DNA from: an uncultured Streptococcus sp.
GTDB taxonomy: Bacteria; Bacillota; Bacilli; Lactobacillales; Streptococcaceae
Assembly (NCBI GenBank): GCA_902480035.1
Contig: CABSRC010000102.1
Span: 1-5,290, forward strand
Direction: 5' to 3'
DNA length: 5,290 nucleotides
Shown: in pieces, positions 1-5,290 of the stretch
Layout: each line of letters starts with the position of its first letter
How positions within the stretch are numbered: the first letter of the stretch is position 1
The notes under the pieces: model-generated
Database searches by the model: none
Told to the model about the DNA's origin: nothing
What the model saw: only the letters and a program-made list of their open reading frames with translations
Made by a program: the position numbers and the translations under genes

Positions 1-524
1 GTTTTTAAAGAAATGAAGAGTTCATCTGCTATTCGTTGATTTTCATATCCTTTCGTCAATAAAGCCAGAATATCTCGTTCTCTAGCTGTCAAATCATCAT
101 GCAATTCAGCATGGTTCTTTCGTGACTCAACTTTTTGACTAACTTCTGTCTCAATTGCAAATTCTCCCTTTGCAACCTTTCTGACAGCCTGTAAGATCTC
201 AGTTGCTGACGAGGTCTTTAAAATATACCCTTTTGCACCGGCATCTAAGACAGGGTAAATCTTTTCGTTATCTAAATAAGACGTCAAAATGACAATTTTA
301 GCTTCCGGCCACTCTTTTAGGATGGCTAGAGTCGCATCGATTCCATTTAGCTCTGGCATCACAATATCCATGATGATGACGTCTGGTCTTTCTTTCAACG
401 CCAAGTCCACCCCTTCTTGCCCATTTTGTGCCTCTAAGACTTGCTCAATATCGGTTTGCATGGATAAAAAGCTTTTCAATCCCAATCGGACCATTTCATG
501 ATCATCTACTAATAATACTTTCAT
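1..524 (-). CDS. liaR: LiaR, NarL/FixJ-family response regulator (3' end cut by window edge)
   Basis: Cytoplasmic response regulator of the LiaFSR cell-envelope stress system (VraR in staphylococci), expected to be phosphorylated by LiaS and then bind promoters of stress genes. Reading down from the ATG at 524-522 gives 174 uninterrupted residues that run off the left edge; the family is about 210 long, so roughly the last 35 are missing. The receiver domain covers about residues 1-120: acidic pocket D7-D8, phospho-acceptor D53 (IIMDIVMPE), conserved T81 and K103 (GYILK). A LuxR-type helix-turn-helix starts near residue 145 (LTARERDILALLTKGYENQ) and is cut before the recognition helix is complete. 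The start is supported by AAGGA at 535-531, six bases upstream, and by the ATGA overlap with the liaS stop. It is the last visible gene of liaFSR. Family and role are secure; the regulon cannot be read here. Confidence 0.5.
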   Translation of the reverse strand, partial: MKVLLVDDHEMVRLGLKSFLSMQTDIEQVLEAQNGQEGVDLALKERPDVIIMDIVMPELNGIDATLAILKEWPEAKIVILTSYLDNEKIYPVLDAGAKGYILKTSSATEILQAVRKVAKGEFAIETEVSQKVESRKNHAELHDDLTARERDILALLTKGYENQRIADELFISLK

Positions 525-1537
525 ACAGTTTCCTTTTCATTTTTATCTTTTACAAGGAGGGGAACGCGAATATCTACAGCCACTCCCTTTTGAGGACTCG
601 TTCTTATTTTAATGGTTCCCGCCATGTCTTCTACACGTTCTTGAATATTTTTCAACCCATAACTCAATCGTTCCAATTTTTCCTGCTCAAAGCCGATTCC
701 ATCATCTACCATCCGTAAATGAAGTTGTTTTCCTTCCTGATGCAAAAAGACATCCATTTGTTGAGCTCTAGCATGTTTCAAGGTATTGCTGACAATTTCT
801 TGGACGATCCGAAATAGATGTTCTTCCATATCTTTTGGAATACTCACTTCATTGTGATGGAAGACAACGGTTAGGTTACTCTTTTCCTTCAATTCTCTAA
901 AAATCATCTCCATACCTTCTACTAAACTTTTTCCTTCCAATTCTGTAGGACGAAGATGTAAGAGCAAGACACGTAGATCATTTTGGGCTGTACCCAAAAT
1001 ATCCGATACCCCATTTAATTGCTGCTGAATCTGGTTTTTCTCTAACTCAAGAGCCTGTGAAGCCACTCCGGACAAAATCATATTAGCTGCAAACAATTCT
1101 TGACTAACCGTGTCATGTAGATCGCGCGCAATTCTCTTACGCTCGATTTCAATAATTTCTTCCTCATTTCGCATCACACGATTTTCACTTTTTTGTAAAT
1201 TTTCTTCAAGTCGATACAACTTCTTATCCAATAAATCTAACTGTTGATTCAACTCTTTAGGGGCAATTGCTTTTCGCTGTGAAGCGGTTAGGATCGCTTC
1301 CACCTTTTGTTGTACCGCATGAACCGTTACAAATTGCGTGATTTTGATAATTAAGACCACCAAAGCCGTCAATGCAAGCGTCAGACTAAAAATCAAAAAT
1401 AGGAATGATTGAAGTAAGGAAAGATCTGAAAGAAGTTTGCTCCACTGAAAACCAACAAAATGAAAAATGGTATGACAAATGACCGCAACCACCATTAGGG
1501 AATAGAAGTACAATAGGAGATAGTCTAATTTTTTCAT
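521..1537 (-). CDS. liaS: LiaS, membrane sensor histidine kinase of the LiaFSR system
   Basis: Sensor kinase (VraS homologue) that responds to cell-wall-active antibiotics and envelope damage and phosphorylates LiaR. It has 338 residues. Two membrane segments (about 5-28 and 43-69) are joined by only about 14 outside residues, the layout of an intramembrane-sensing kinase with no extracellular ligand domain. A charged, helical, probably coiled-coil stretch (about 73-130) leads to the HisKA_3 dimerisation domain with phospho-acceptor H141 in RDLHDTVSQ; the HDxxxQ arrangement (D142, Q146) is the phosphatase motif of this kinase subclass. The ATPase domain has the N box (QEIVSNTLKHA, N251), G1 (DDGIGF, 278-283) and G2 (YGLKNIQER, 293-301), so it looks fully active. 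The start overlaps the liaF stop by four bases (ATGA), with AGGTGA at 1550-1545 seven bases upstream. The stop overlaps liaR in the same way, which points to translational coupling and fixed stoichiometry. Confidence 0.5.
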   Translation of the reverse strand: MKKLDYLLLYFYSLMVVAVICHTIFHFVGFQWSKLLSDLSLLQSFLFLIFSLTLALTALVVLIIKITQFVTVHAVQQKVEAILTASQRKAIAPKELNQQLDLLDKKLYRLEENLQKSENRVMRNEEEIIEIERKRIARDLHDTVSQELFAANMILSGVASQALELEKNQIQQQLNGVSDILGTAQNDLRVLLLHLRPTELEGKSLVEGMEMIFRELKEKSNLTVVFHHNEVSIPKDMEEHLFRIVQEIVSNTLKHARAQQMDVFLHQEGKQLHLRMVDDGIGFEQEKLERLSYGLKNIQERVEDMAGTIKIRTSPQKGVAVDIRVPLLVKDKNEKETV

Positions 1538-2229
1538 GCGCGAATCACCTCTACATCCCCAACGATTCCAACTAATACAATTTTAATAGAACGGTGCGAC
1601 CTCCGATAATGTGCCGTTTCAATATCTAAGGTTTCATTCCTCATCTTTCGGATAGGAAGATCCAAAAACTTCAGATTTCCATAAAGAGTGTTAATTTGTA
1701 AATGAAGCTCCAAATCAATCGGTAAGATAATTTTTGTATTTCCAAAACCTTTCCGAATGATCACTACATTGTCCCAATTGCAAATGGCTACCTCCTCTAA
1801 ATGGAGGGTGTCATTCCCAAAAACTCGGATCACATTCAGATCTCGATACCCTCGACTTTGCTTTGAAAAATGTTGTAAATCACCAATCCATCGAGTTTTT
1901 TCCTGACGAATTTTCGTATCCTCTTCAACATCAAACACAACTGCTTCATTTTCCTTATACATATAAGGGTAAGCAATCAATAAACCATAAACCACCGCAA
2001 ATAAAATGGCTGCAATCACAAAAGGATTCAGCATCACGATAAAAAACAAGAGCACACTCAGCGCGATTAATAGAAAATTCGCTTTTTGTTTGCCAAAATA
2101 GTAATACAAAAGGAGCAAAAAGAGAACCATCAAGACAACAAATCTGGAAAAATCGATTGATAAAATGGTGATCGCTGCTAATGTTAACAAAACGGCTTCA
2201 ACGAAAATAAAAATTTGTATTTTCCACAT
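1534..2229 (-). CDS. liaF: LiaF, membrane regulator/inhibitor of the LiaS kinase
   Basis: In Firmicutes LiaF (VraT/YvqF) is a membrane protein that keeps LiaS in check until the envelope is stressed. This 231-residue protein has the expected build. The N-terminal half has about four hydrophobic segments (roughly 3-24, 30-45, 52-67 and 69-90). The cytoplasmic C-terminal domain (about 112-231) resembles the LiaF/DUF2154 'cell wall-active antibiotics response' domain, with regularly alternating beta-type segments such as NVVIIRKGFGNTKIILP (154-170) and the closing GIVGDVEVIRA. No catalytic residues are expected or seen. The ATG at 2229-2227 has TGAGGT at 2240-2235, five bases upstream. The gene leads the liaFSR operon and overlaps liaS by four bases. 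Identification rests on the fold pattern and on its fixed place next to liaS/liaR. That it inhibits LiaS here is inferred from the family. Confidence 0.5.
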   Translation of the reverse strand: MWKIQIFIFVEAVLLTLAAITILSIDFSRFVVLMVLFLLLLYYYFGKQKANFLLIALSVLLFFIVMLNPFVIAAILFAVVYGLLIAYPYMYKENEAVVFDVEEDTKIRQEKTRWIGDLQHFSKQSRGYRDLNVIRVFGNDTLHLEEVAICNWDNVVIIRKGFGNTKIILPIDLELHLQINTLYGNLKFLDLPIRKMRNETLDIETAHYRRSHRSIKIVLVGIVGDVEVIRA

Positions 2230-2292
2230 AGTCTACCTCATCTTTTCCTATTTTATCAAATTTTTCCTCATTTGACTTCCGTCTGTGGGTGG

Positions 2293-2301
2293 ATAATAGC
2301 A
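2293..2301 (-). promoter_or_regulatory. Candidate extended -10 promoter for liaFSR
   Basis: On the minus strand the sequence reads TGCTATTAT: a TGn extension followed by a hexamer matching TATAAT at five of six positions. No good -35 hexamer lies 16-18 bases upstream, where the sequence is the terminator arm (TCTGGG), so this would be an extended -10 promoter, possibly needing an activator. A start near 2286 would give a leader of about 57 bases before the liaF ATG. The position just downstream of the stkP terminator and of a palindrome that could bind LiaR fits an autoregulated operon promoter. This is inference from sequence only. Confidence 0.5.
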
Positions 2302-2308
2302 GACAATC

Positions 2309-2337
2309 AAAAAGACCCAGAAATCCATCTGAGTCTT
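2309..2337 (-). terminator. Probable intrinsic terminator after stkP
   Basis: Minus-strand RNA forms a 10-bp stem: AAGACUCAGA (2337-2328) pairs with UCUGGGUCUU (2321-2312), with one G.U pair and a 6-base loop (2327-2322). Five U residues (2313-2309) end the structure, two of them inside the stem, followed by GAUU. It begins 11 bases after the stkP stop. On the plus strand the wobble becomes an A.C mismatch and no U-tract follows the stem, so it is oriented for the kinase operon. The short U-tract suggests incomplete termination, so some read-through into liaFSR is plausible. Confidence 0.5.
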
Positions 2338-2344
2338 AGACTGA
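2330..2344. promoter_or_regulatory. 15-bp palindrome, candidate LiaR operator
   Basis: The plus strand reads tgagtcttagactga. The core agtct-t-agact is a perfect inverted repeat around one central base, and the 7+1+7 extension has a single mismatched pair. Its centre (2337) would lie about 50 bases upstream of the predicted liaF transcription start, a usual place for a response-regulator dimer. Sites built on AGTCT/AGACT half-sites fit my recollection of LiaR/CesR/VraR-type operators, but I cannot verify the exact consensus here. It overlaps the 5' arm of the stkP terminator hairpin. Confidence 0.5.
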
Positions 2345-2348
2345 TTTA

Positions 2349-4217
2349 TTAATCTCCACTAGTTGCACTACTGCTTGAACTTTCTGTATCTGATCGTTCA
2401 CCAGAGGATGAACTAGATGTATCAGAACTTGATGAGGCTTTCGTACTTGAAGAAGCTGTCACTTTAGGCTCATATACAGTCAAAACAATTCGTGTTCGGT
2501 TAATATCCACCGTACTCGAAACTTCTGGAGTTTGACTGACAATTTGACCGGCAGAAACAACTACCCCATCAGGGAGATGTTCTGTTTTTCTTAATTCGAT
2601 ATTGGCTTCTTTAATACCATAGATCTCAATCAAATTACTTCTAGCAAAATCATAAGTTGATCCAACATAGTTTGGCATTTCAATTGAAGTCGTTTCTTTC
2701 GCTACTTTCAAAACAATCTTAGTTTTTGAATTCAGAGAATATTGCTCTCCTGGAGCTGGAGTTTGTTCAAGAACTGTCCCTGCAGCATAATCGAAGGTCT
2801 CAACTTCTTCAATCGTGATCATTTTGCTTGATACTTTATAAGTATTTTTCAAATCTTCTTCTGCTTTTGCCCGTGTTTCACCCACGTAATTTGGCATTTC
2901 AAAGCTGTTTGGTCCTTTTGAAACAATCAAATCAATTCGACTTTGTTCTTTCTTTTGGGCCCCTGCATTTGGATTGGTTCGAATGACATAGCCTTCTGCA
3001 ACCGAATCACTGTACTCTTCTTTCTCTTCACCGACTTGAAGGTCTTGTCCCTCAATAACCGCTCTAGCTTCGGCAATGGTTTTGCCGGAAACATCTGGAA
3101 CGGTTTTATTGGCTGGGCTCATATACAACAAGAAAGTAAAGGCAGCAAGAACTAGGGCAATGGCAACAAACAAGACCTTGTAGCGCGCCCGCAAGCGTCT
3201 TCTTGGCTTTTTACTTGGTGCCATGGTCTGCTGGTCAGATAATGGTCGATTAGGATCTACCGAACTGATTTCACTGCGTACCTCAGAGATTGGAACAGGA
3301 GCCGTCTTTGGAGTTGGACTCACTTTTGGAAGAGTCTTTGTATCAGCTTTCGATTGATCTTCAAAAATCAGTTTTTTCTCATTTCTTCTCTCGTAGGACA
3401 AGCAACTTGAAAGGTCCACATACATCTCTGCCACTGATTTATAGCGATCCGTCAGTTTTTTAGCTGTCGCTTTGATCACCACATTTTCTAAAGCTTGTGG
3501 AACATTCTTATTTTCTTCACGAATAGATGGGAGTGGCTTTTGAAAATGCTGCAAAGCAATTGTGACTGCACTATCTCCATCATAAGGAATGTGTCCTGTC
3601 AACATCTCATAGAAAATGATCCCCATAGCGTAGATGTCACTTTGCACCGTAGCTTTTGATCCACGCGCCTGCTCAGGGGACAAATAATGAACCGACCCCA
3701 ACATCGAGTTGGTCTGGGTCAAGCTAGTCTCTGCGAAGGCCACTGCAATCCCAAAGTCTGAAACTTTTGCTGTTCCATCTGGTGTCAAGAGGACATTCTG
3801 TGGTTTTAAATCTCTATGGATAATGCCACGCGTATGGGCAAGACGCATAGCTAGAAGGATCTGCCCCATCAAACGAACAGCTTCTTCATTTGATAAAGGA
3901 GCATTTTCTTTGATATAGCGTTTCAAGTCTAAACCTGCAACATATTCCATTGCAAGGTATTGTTGTCCTTCTTCTTCGCCAATGTCTGTAATCCGAACGA
4001 TATTTGGATGGTCCAGCTCTGCCATCGCCTTTGCTTCACGCTGAAAACGCGCAACCGCAATGGGATCCGTCTGGTAATTCGTACGCAGTACCTTGACTGC
4101 AACTTCTTCCCCATCTAAAATCAAATCACGCGCAAGATAAACATCTGCCATCCCGCCGCGTCCAATTTGTTGGATGATTTTATATCGCCCGGCAAAAATT
4201 TTGCCGATTTGAATCAT
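2349..4217 (-). CDS. stkP: StkP/PknB, PASTA-domain eukaryotic-type Ser/Thr protein kinase
   Basis: Membrane kinase that senses peptidoglycan or muropeptides outside and phosphorylates division, wall-synthesis and regulatory proteins inside. It has 622 residues. The kinase domain (about 11-270) has the Gly-rich loop IGRGGMADV (18-26), catalytic K42, helix-C E61, HRDLKPQN with D136 and N141, DFG (154-156) and an activation loop with T167 and T169, the two positions known as autophosphorylation sites in pneumococcal StkP. A linker with several Thr/Pro sites (about 280-345) ends in a basic patch (KKPRRRLRAR) before one membrane helix (about 347-366). Outside are three PASTA repeats (about 371-436, 438-508 and 511-583) and a Ser-rich tail. 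Pneumococcal StkP has about 659 residues and four PASTA repeats, so this one is shorter. The ATG overlaps the phpP stop (ATGA). AGGAGG at 4230-4225, inside the phpP coding end, lies seven bases upstream. All catalytic residues are present. Confidence 0.5.
   Translation of the reverse strand: MIQIGKIFAGRYKIIQQIGRGGMADVYLARDLILDGEEVAVKVLRTNYQTDPIAVARFQREAKAMAELDHPNIVRITDIGEEEGQQYLAMEYVAGLDLKRYIKENAPLSNEEAVRLMGQILLAMRLAHTRGIIHRDLKPQNVLLTPDGTAKVSDFGIAVAFAETSLTQTNSMLGSVHYLSPEQARGSKATVQSDIYAMGIIFYEMLTGHIPYDGDSAVTIALQHFQKPLPSIREENKNVPQALENVVIKATAKKLTDRYKSVAEMYVDLSSCLSYERRNEKKLIFEDQSKADTKTLPKVSPTPKTAPVPISEVRSEISSVDPNRPLSDQQTMAPSKKPRRRLRARYKVLFVAIALVLAAFTFLLYMSPANKTVPDVSGKTIAEARAVIEGQDLQVGEEKEEYSDSVAEGYVIRTNPNAGAQKKEQSRIDLIVSKGPNSFEMPNYVGETRAKAEEDLKNTYKVSSKMITIEEVETFDYAAGTVLEQTPAPGEQYSLNSKTKIVLKVAKETTSIEMPNYVGSTYDFARSNLIEIYGIKEANIELRKTEHLPDGVVVSAGQIVSQTPEVSSTVDINRTRIVLTVYEPKVTASSSTKASSSSDTSSSSSGERSDTESSSSSATSGD
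2352..2456 (-). other. Serine-rich C-terminal tail of StkP
   Basis: Residues 588-622 of StkP contain 19 serines in 35 positions, in runs of 3, 4, 5 and 5 separated by short Thr/Lys/Asp/Glu/Gly pieces. The serine codons are mixed (AGT, TCA, TCT, TCC, AGC), so this is not a simple recent codon-repeat expansion and looks kept for its amino-acid content. It lies outside the membrane after the last PASTA repeat and lacks an LPxTG motif or a second membrane segment. It may be a flexible spacer, a wall-interacting stalk or a glycosylation substrate; none of these is shown by sequence alone. Confidence 0.5.
2662..2683 (-). repeat. Direct repeat at start of PASTA 3 (copy in PASTA 2)
   Basis: This 22-base segment matches 2881-2902 at 19 positions, including the unbroken plus-strand stretch tttggcatttcaa. 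Both copies encode EMPNYVG, at residues 513-519 here and 440-446 in the other copy. The offset is 219 bases, exactly 73 codons, one PASTA unit. It reflects the shared origin of two PASTA repeats within stkP and is not a mobile or regulatory repeat. Confidence 0.5.
2881..2902 (-). repeat. Direct repeat at start of PASTA 2 (copy in PASTA 3)
   Basis: Partner of the copy at 2662-2683 (19 of 22 identical), encoding EMPNYVG at StkP residues 440-446. The first PASTA repeat instead opens with the more canonical VPDVSGKT (373-380) and lacks this DNA match, so repeats 2 and 3 are the more closely related pair at this boundary. Confidence 0.5.
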
Positions 4218-4954
4218 GCTGCGTCCTCCTCGGTAAAGTGGAGCAGTACAACAGTGATATTATCCAAGCCTCCAGCATTATTGGCAAAACGAATCAAGGT
4301 TTGAGCTTTTTCTTCCAGTGAAACATCACTCAAGACAATATCTCTGATTTCATCCGGGCCAATCATATTAGTTAAACCGTCACTATTGATCAAAATATAA
4401 TCATCTGCTTCAACCGTCACCAAACCATAATCCGGCTCCAACTCATCTTTTTGGCCAATGGACTGAGTGATGATGTTACGTTGAGGATGATGGGCTGCTT
4501 CTTCCTCTGTGATTTGACCTGCTCGCAAAAGAGCATTTACAAGAGAATGATCACTGGTCAACTGCTGGTATTCGCCCTGACGAATGAGGCCAATCCGCGA
4601 ATCTCCAACATGGGCATAAATCACTTGTCCTTCTACAAAAGCCAAAGCTTCCAGTGTCGTTCCCATTCCTTTGTGCTCATCATCTTGCCCAGCTAAATGG
4701 ATCCGACGGTTCACAGCTTCTAAATGTTCTGCAAACCATTCCCGTACTTGATTAACCGTCTCGATCTCAGAAGAAACCCAAGCCGCACCTAGGTCTGTGA
4801 CTGCCATTTCACTAGCAATATTTCCGGCACGGTGTCCTCCCATACCATCAGCAAGTAAAACCATCGGTTTTCCTGCCTTGTTTTTATATTGATTTGCATA
4901 GTCTTGGTTATTTGTCCGTCTTTGACCTACATCGGTTAAGATCGTCATATCCAT
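4214..4954 (-). CDS. phpP: PhpP (Stp/PppL), PP2C-family Ser/Thr protein phosphatase
   Basis: Soluble, metal-dependent (Mn2+/Mg2+) phosphatase that removes phosphate from StkP and its substrates. It has 246 residues, the length I know for pneumococcal PhpP. The PP2C motifs are all present in order: TDVGQRRTNNQD (7-18, with D8, R13 and D18), ADGMGGH (35-41, metal ligands D36 and G37), GMGTT (96-100), VGDSR (116-120, D118), SDHS (134-137), NSDGL (190-194, D192) and LDNIT (230-234, D231). No signal peptide or membrane segment is seen. Two in-frame ATGs lie at the start (M1 and M3); M1 is chosen because AGGAGG is 11 bases from it but 17 from M3. The gene begins 21 bases after rsmB and overlaps stkP by four bases, the usual kinase/phosphatase pairing. 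No promoter is visible in the short gap, so transcription probably comes from upstream of or within rsmB. Confidence 0.5.
   Translation of the reverse strand: MDMTILTDVGQRRTNNQDYANQYKNKAGKPMVLLADGMGGHRAGNIASEMAVTDLGAAWVSSEIETVNQVREWFAEHLEAVNRRIHLAGQDDEHKGMGTTLEALAFVEGQVIYAHVGDSRIGLIRQGEYQQLTSDHSLVNALLRAGQITEEEAAHHPQRNIITQSIGQKDELEPDYGLVTVEADDYILINSDGLTNMIGPDEIRDIVLSDVSLEEKAQTLIRFANNAGGLDNITVVLLHFTEEDAA
4225..4230 (-). promoter_or_regulatory. Ribosome binding site of stkP inside the phpP coding end
   Basis: A perfect AGGAGG seven bases before the stkP ATG is formed by the GAG-GAG-GAC codons (EED) of the phpP C-terminus. It fixes the stkP start at 4217 and, with the four-base overlap, makes coupled synthesis of phosphatase and kinase likely. 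Confidence 0.5.
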
Positions 4955-4965
4955 ACTGTCAGTTT

Positions 4966-4971
4966 CCTCCT
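4966..4971 (-). promoter_or_regulatory. Ribosome binding site of phpP
   Basis: A perfect AGGAGG in the 21-base gap after rsmB. It decides between two candidate ATGs: 11 bases to the one at 4954 and 17 to the one at 4948, favouring the first. The 11-base spacing is a little long for such a strong site. Confidence 0.5.
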
Positions 4972-4975
4972 GATA

Positions 4976-5290
4976 TTATGAGATTCTCTTAAAACGACTG
5001 ATAAAGAAGCCGTCGCTTCCATATAATTCGGGTGTAATAAGGATACAATCATTTTTAAGAATATCTTTTCTTTCGTGATCCAATGGGACTTGTTCGAAAT
5101 TTGGATGGTTTTTCAAAAATTGGTCCACCACTTCAAAATTCTCTTTACCCATAATTGTACACGTACTGTACACTATTATACCACCTTTACGCACACTTTG
5201 ACAAACACTATCCAGAATGGCCAATTGAATAGCTTGTAAAGATACAAAATCTGCACTCTCTTTATTGTACTTGATATCAGGCTTTCTCCG
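4976..5290 (-). CDS. rsmB: RsmB (Sun/Fmu), 16S rRNA m5C967 methyltransferase, C-terminal part
   Basis: RsmB uses S-adenosylmethionine to methylate C967 (E. coli numbering) of 16S rRNA. Only the C-terminal 104 residues are here. The frame is open to the right edge, and the full protein is usually about 430-440 residues, so roughly three quarters lie outside. Visible features are RRKPDIKY at the edge, a typical RsmB stretch after the PC motif, then GGIIVYSTCTIMGKENFEVV with the TC-motif cysteine (codon at 5161-5159), the catalytic nucleophile in this family, and the closing DGFFISRFKR, typical of RsmB/NOL1-type proteins. The PC motif and most of the SAM-binding fold are outside the window. A TTG at 5224-5222 is internal, not a start. 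The gene is first in the cluster shown, and rsmB-phpP-stkP is a known streptococcal order. It is probably co-transcribed with phpP, with only a positional link to signalling. Confidence 0.5.
   Translation of the reverse strand, partial: RRKPDIKYNKESADFVSLQAIQLAILDSVCQSVRKGGIIVYSTCTIMGKENFEVVDQFLKNHPNFEQVPLDHERKDILKNDCILITPELYGSDGFFISRFKRIS

Noticed and set aside
289..718. Two overlapping plus-strand open frames opposite liaR and the end of liaS
   Set aside because: They are antisense to conserved coding sequence, have no ribosome binding site of note, and their translations look like no family.
2250..2255. TAAAAT on the minus strand close to liaF as an alternative -10
   Set aside because: It would give a leader of only about 14 bases, almost touching the ribosome binding site, and has no recognisable -35. 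The extended -10 at 2293-2301 is better placed.
2272..2299. Plus-strand ttgact followed by taatag as an antisense promoter into stkP
   Set aside because: The -10 match is poor at 16-base spacing, other registers give spacers of 14-15, and no plus-strand gene lies downstream.
2352..2456. Ser-rich tail as a DNA tandem repeat or phase-variable tract
   Set aside because: Serine codons are mixed and there is no homopolymer or exact short-unit repeat that would promote slippage.
2943..3155. Plus-strand open frame opposite the PASTA/membrane region of stkP
   Set aside because: Its hydrophobic look comes from reading the complement of the StkP coding sequence; it has no independent support.
3709..4114. 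Short open frames on both strands inside the stkP kinase domain (plus 3709-3918, minus 3929-4114)
   Set aside because: Both are out of frame with, and wholly inside, the well-conserved kinase domain.
4451..4696. Plus-strand open frame opposite phpP
   Set aside because: Antisense shadow of the PP2C catalytic core, without coding signals of its own.
4976..5224. A stand-alone 82-residue protein starting at TTG (5224)
   Set aside because: The frame stays open to the window edge and the upstream residues (RRKPDIKY and following) are typical RsmB, so the TTG is an internal leucine codon.

Overview
This is a compact, fully minus-strand gene cluster from a Streptococcus. The best guess is an oral/viridans-type species. 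That rests on protein character and gene order, not on any species-specific marker: the kinase and phosphatase look very close to pneumococcal StkP/PhpP as I remember them, and the order rsmB - PP2C phosphatase - PASTA kinase - liaF - liaS - liaR is the one known from S. mutans and S. pneumoniae. No mobile element, CRISPR array, tRNA or rRNA is visible.

Layout in the direction of transcription (high to low coordinates). The window opens inside rsmB (C-terminal 104 codons, 5290-4976), a 16S rRNA m5C methyltransferase. After 21 bases comes phpP (4954-4214), a PP2C-type Ser/Thr phosphatase. It overlaps stkP (4217-2349) by four bases (ATGA). StkP is a membrane-spanning Ser/Thr kinase with three extracellular PASTA repeats and a serine-rich tail. 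A 119-base gap (2230-2348) holds a hairpin that looks like an intrinsic terminator, a near-perfect 15-base palindrome, and a candidate extended -10 promoter. Then follow liaF (2229-1534), liaS (1537-521) and liaR (524 to beyond the left edge), each overlapping the next by four bases. LiaR is cut at residue 174, inside its DNA-binding domain.

Function. Two envelope-surveillance systems sit back to back. StkP reads peptidoglycan through its PASTA repeats and phosphorylates division and wall-synthesis proteins, and PhpP reverses this. LiaF is a membrane inhibitor that restrains the sensor kinase LiaS, and LiaS phosphorylates the response regulator LiaR under cell-wall stress. The intergenic region suggests the lia genes have their own promoter, probably autoregulated, downstream of a partial terminator for the kinase operon.

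Novelty. All six genes belong to known families in a known order, so I see no undescribed system. The points most worth a second look are the composite terminator/operator/promoter region before liaF and the serine-rich extracellular tail of the kinase.
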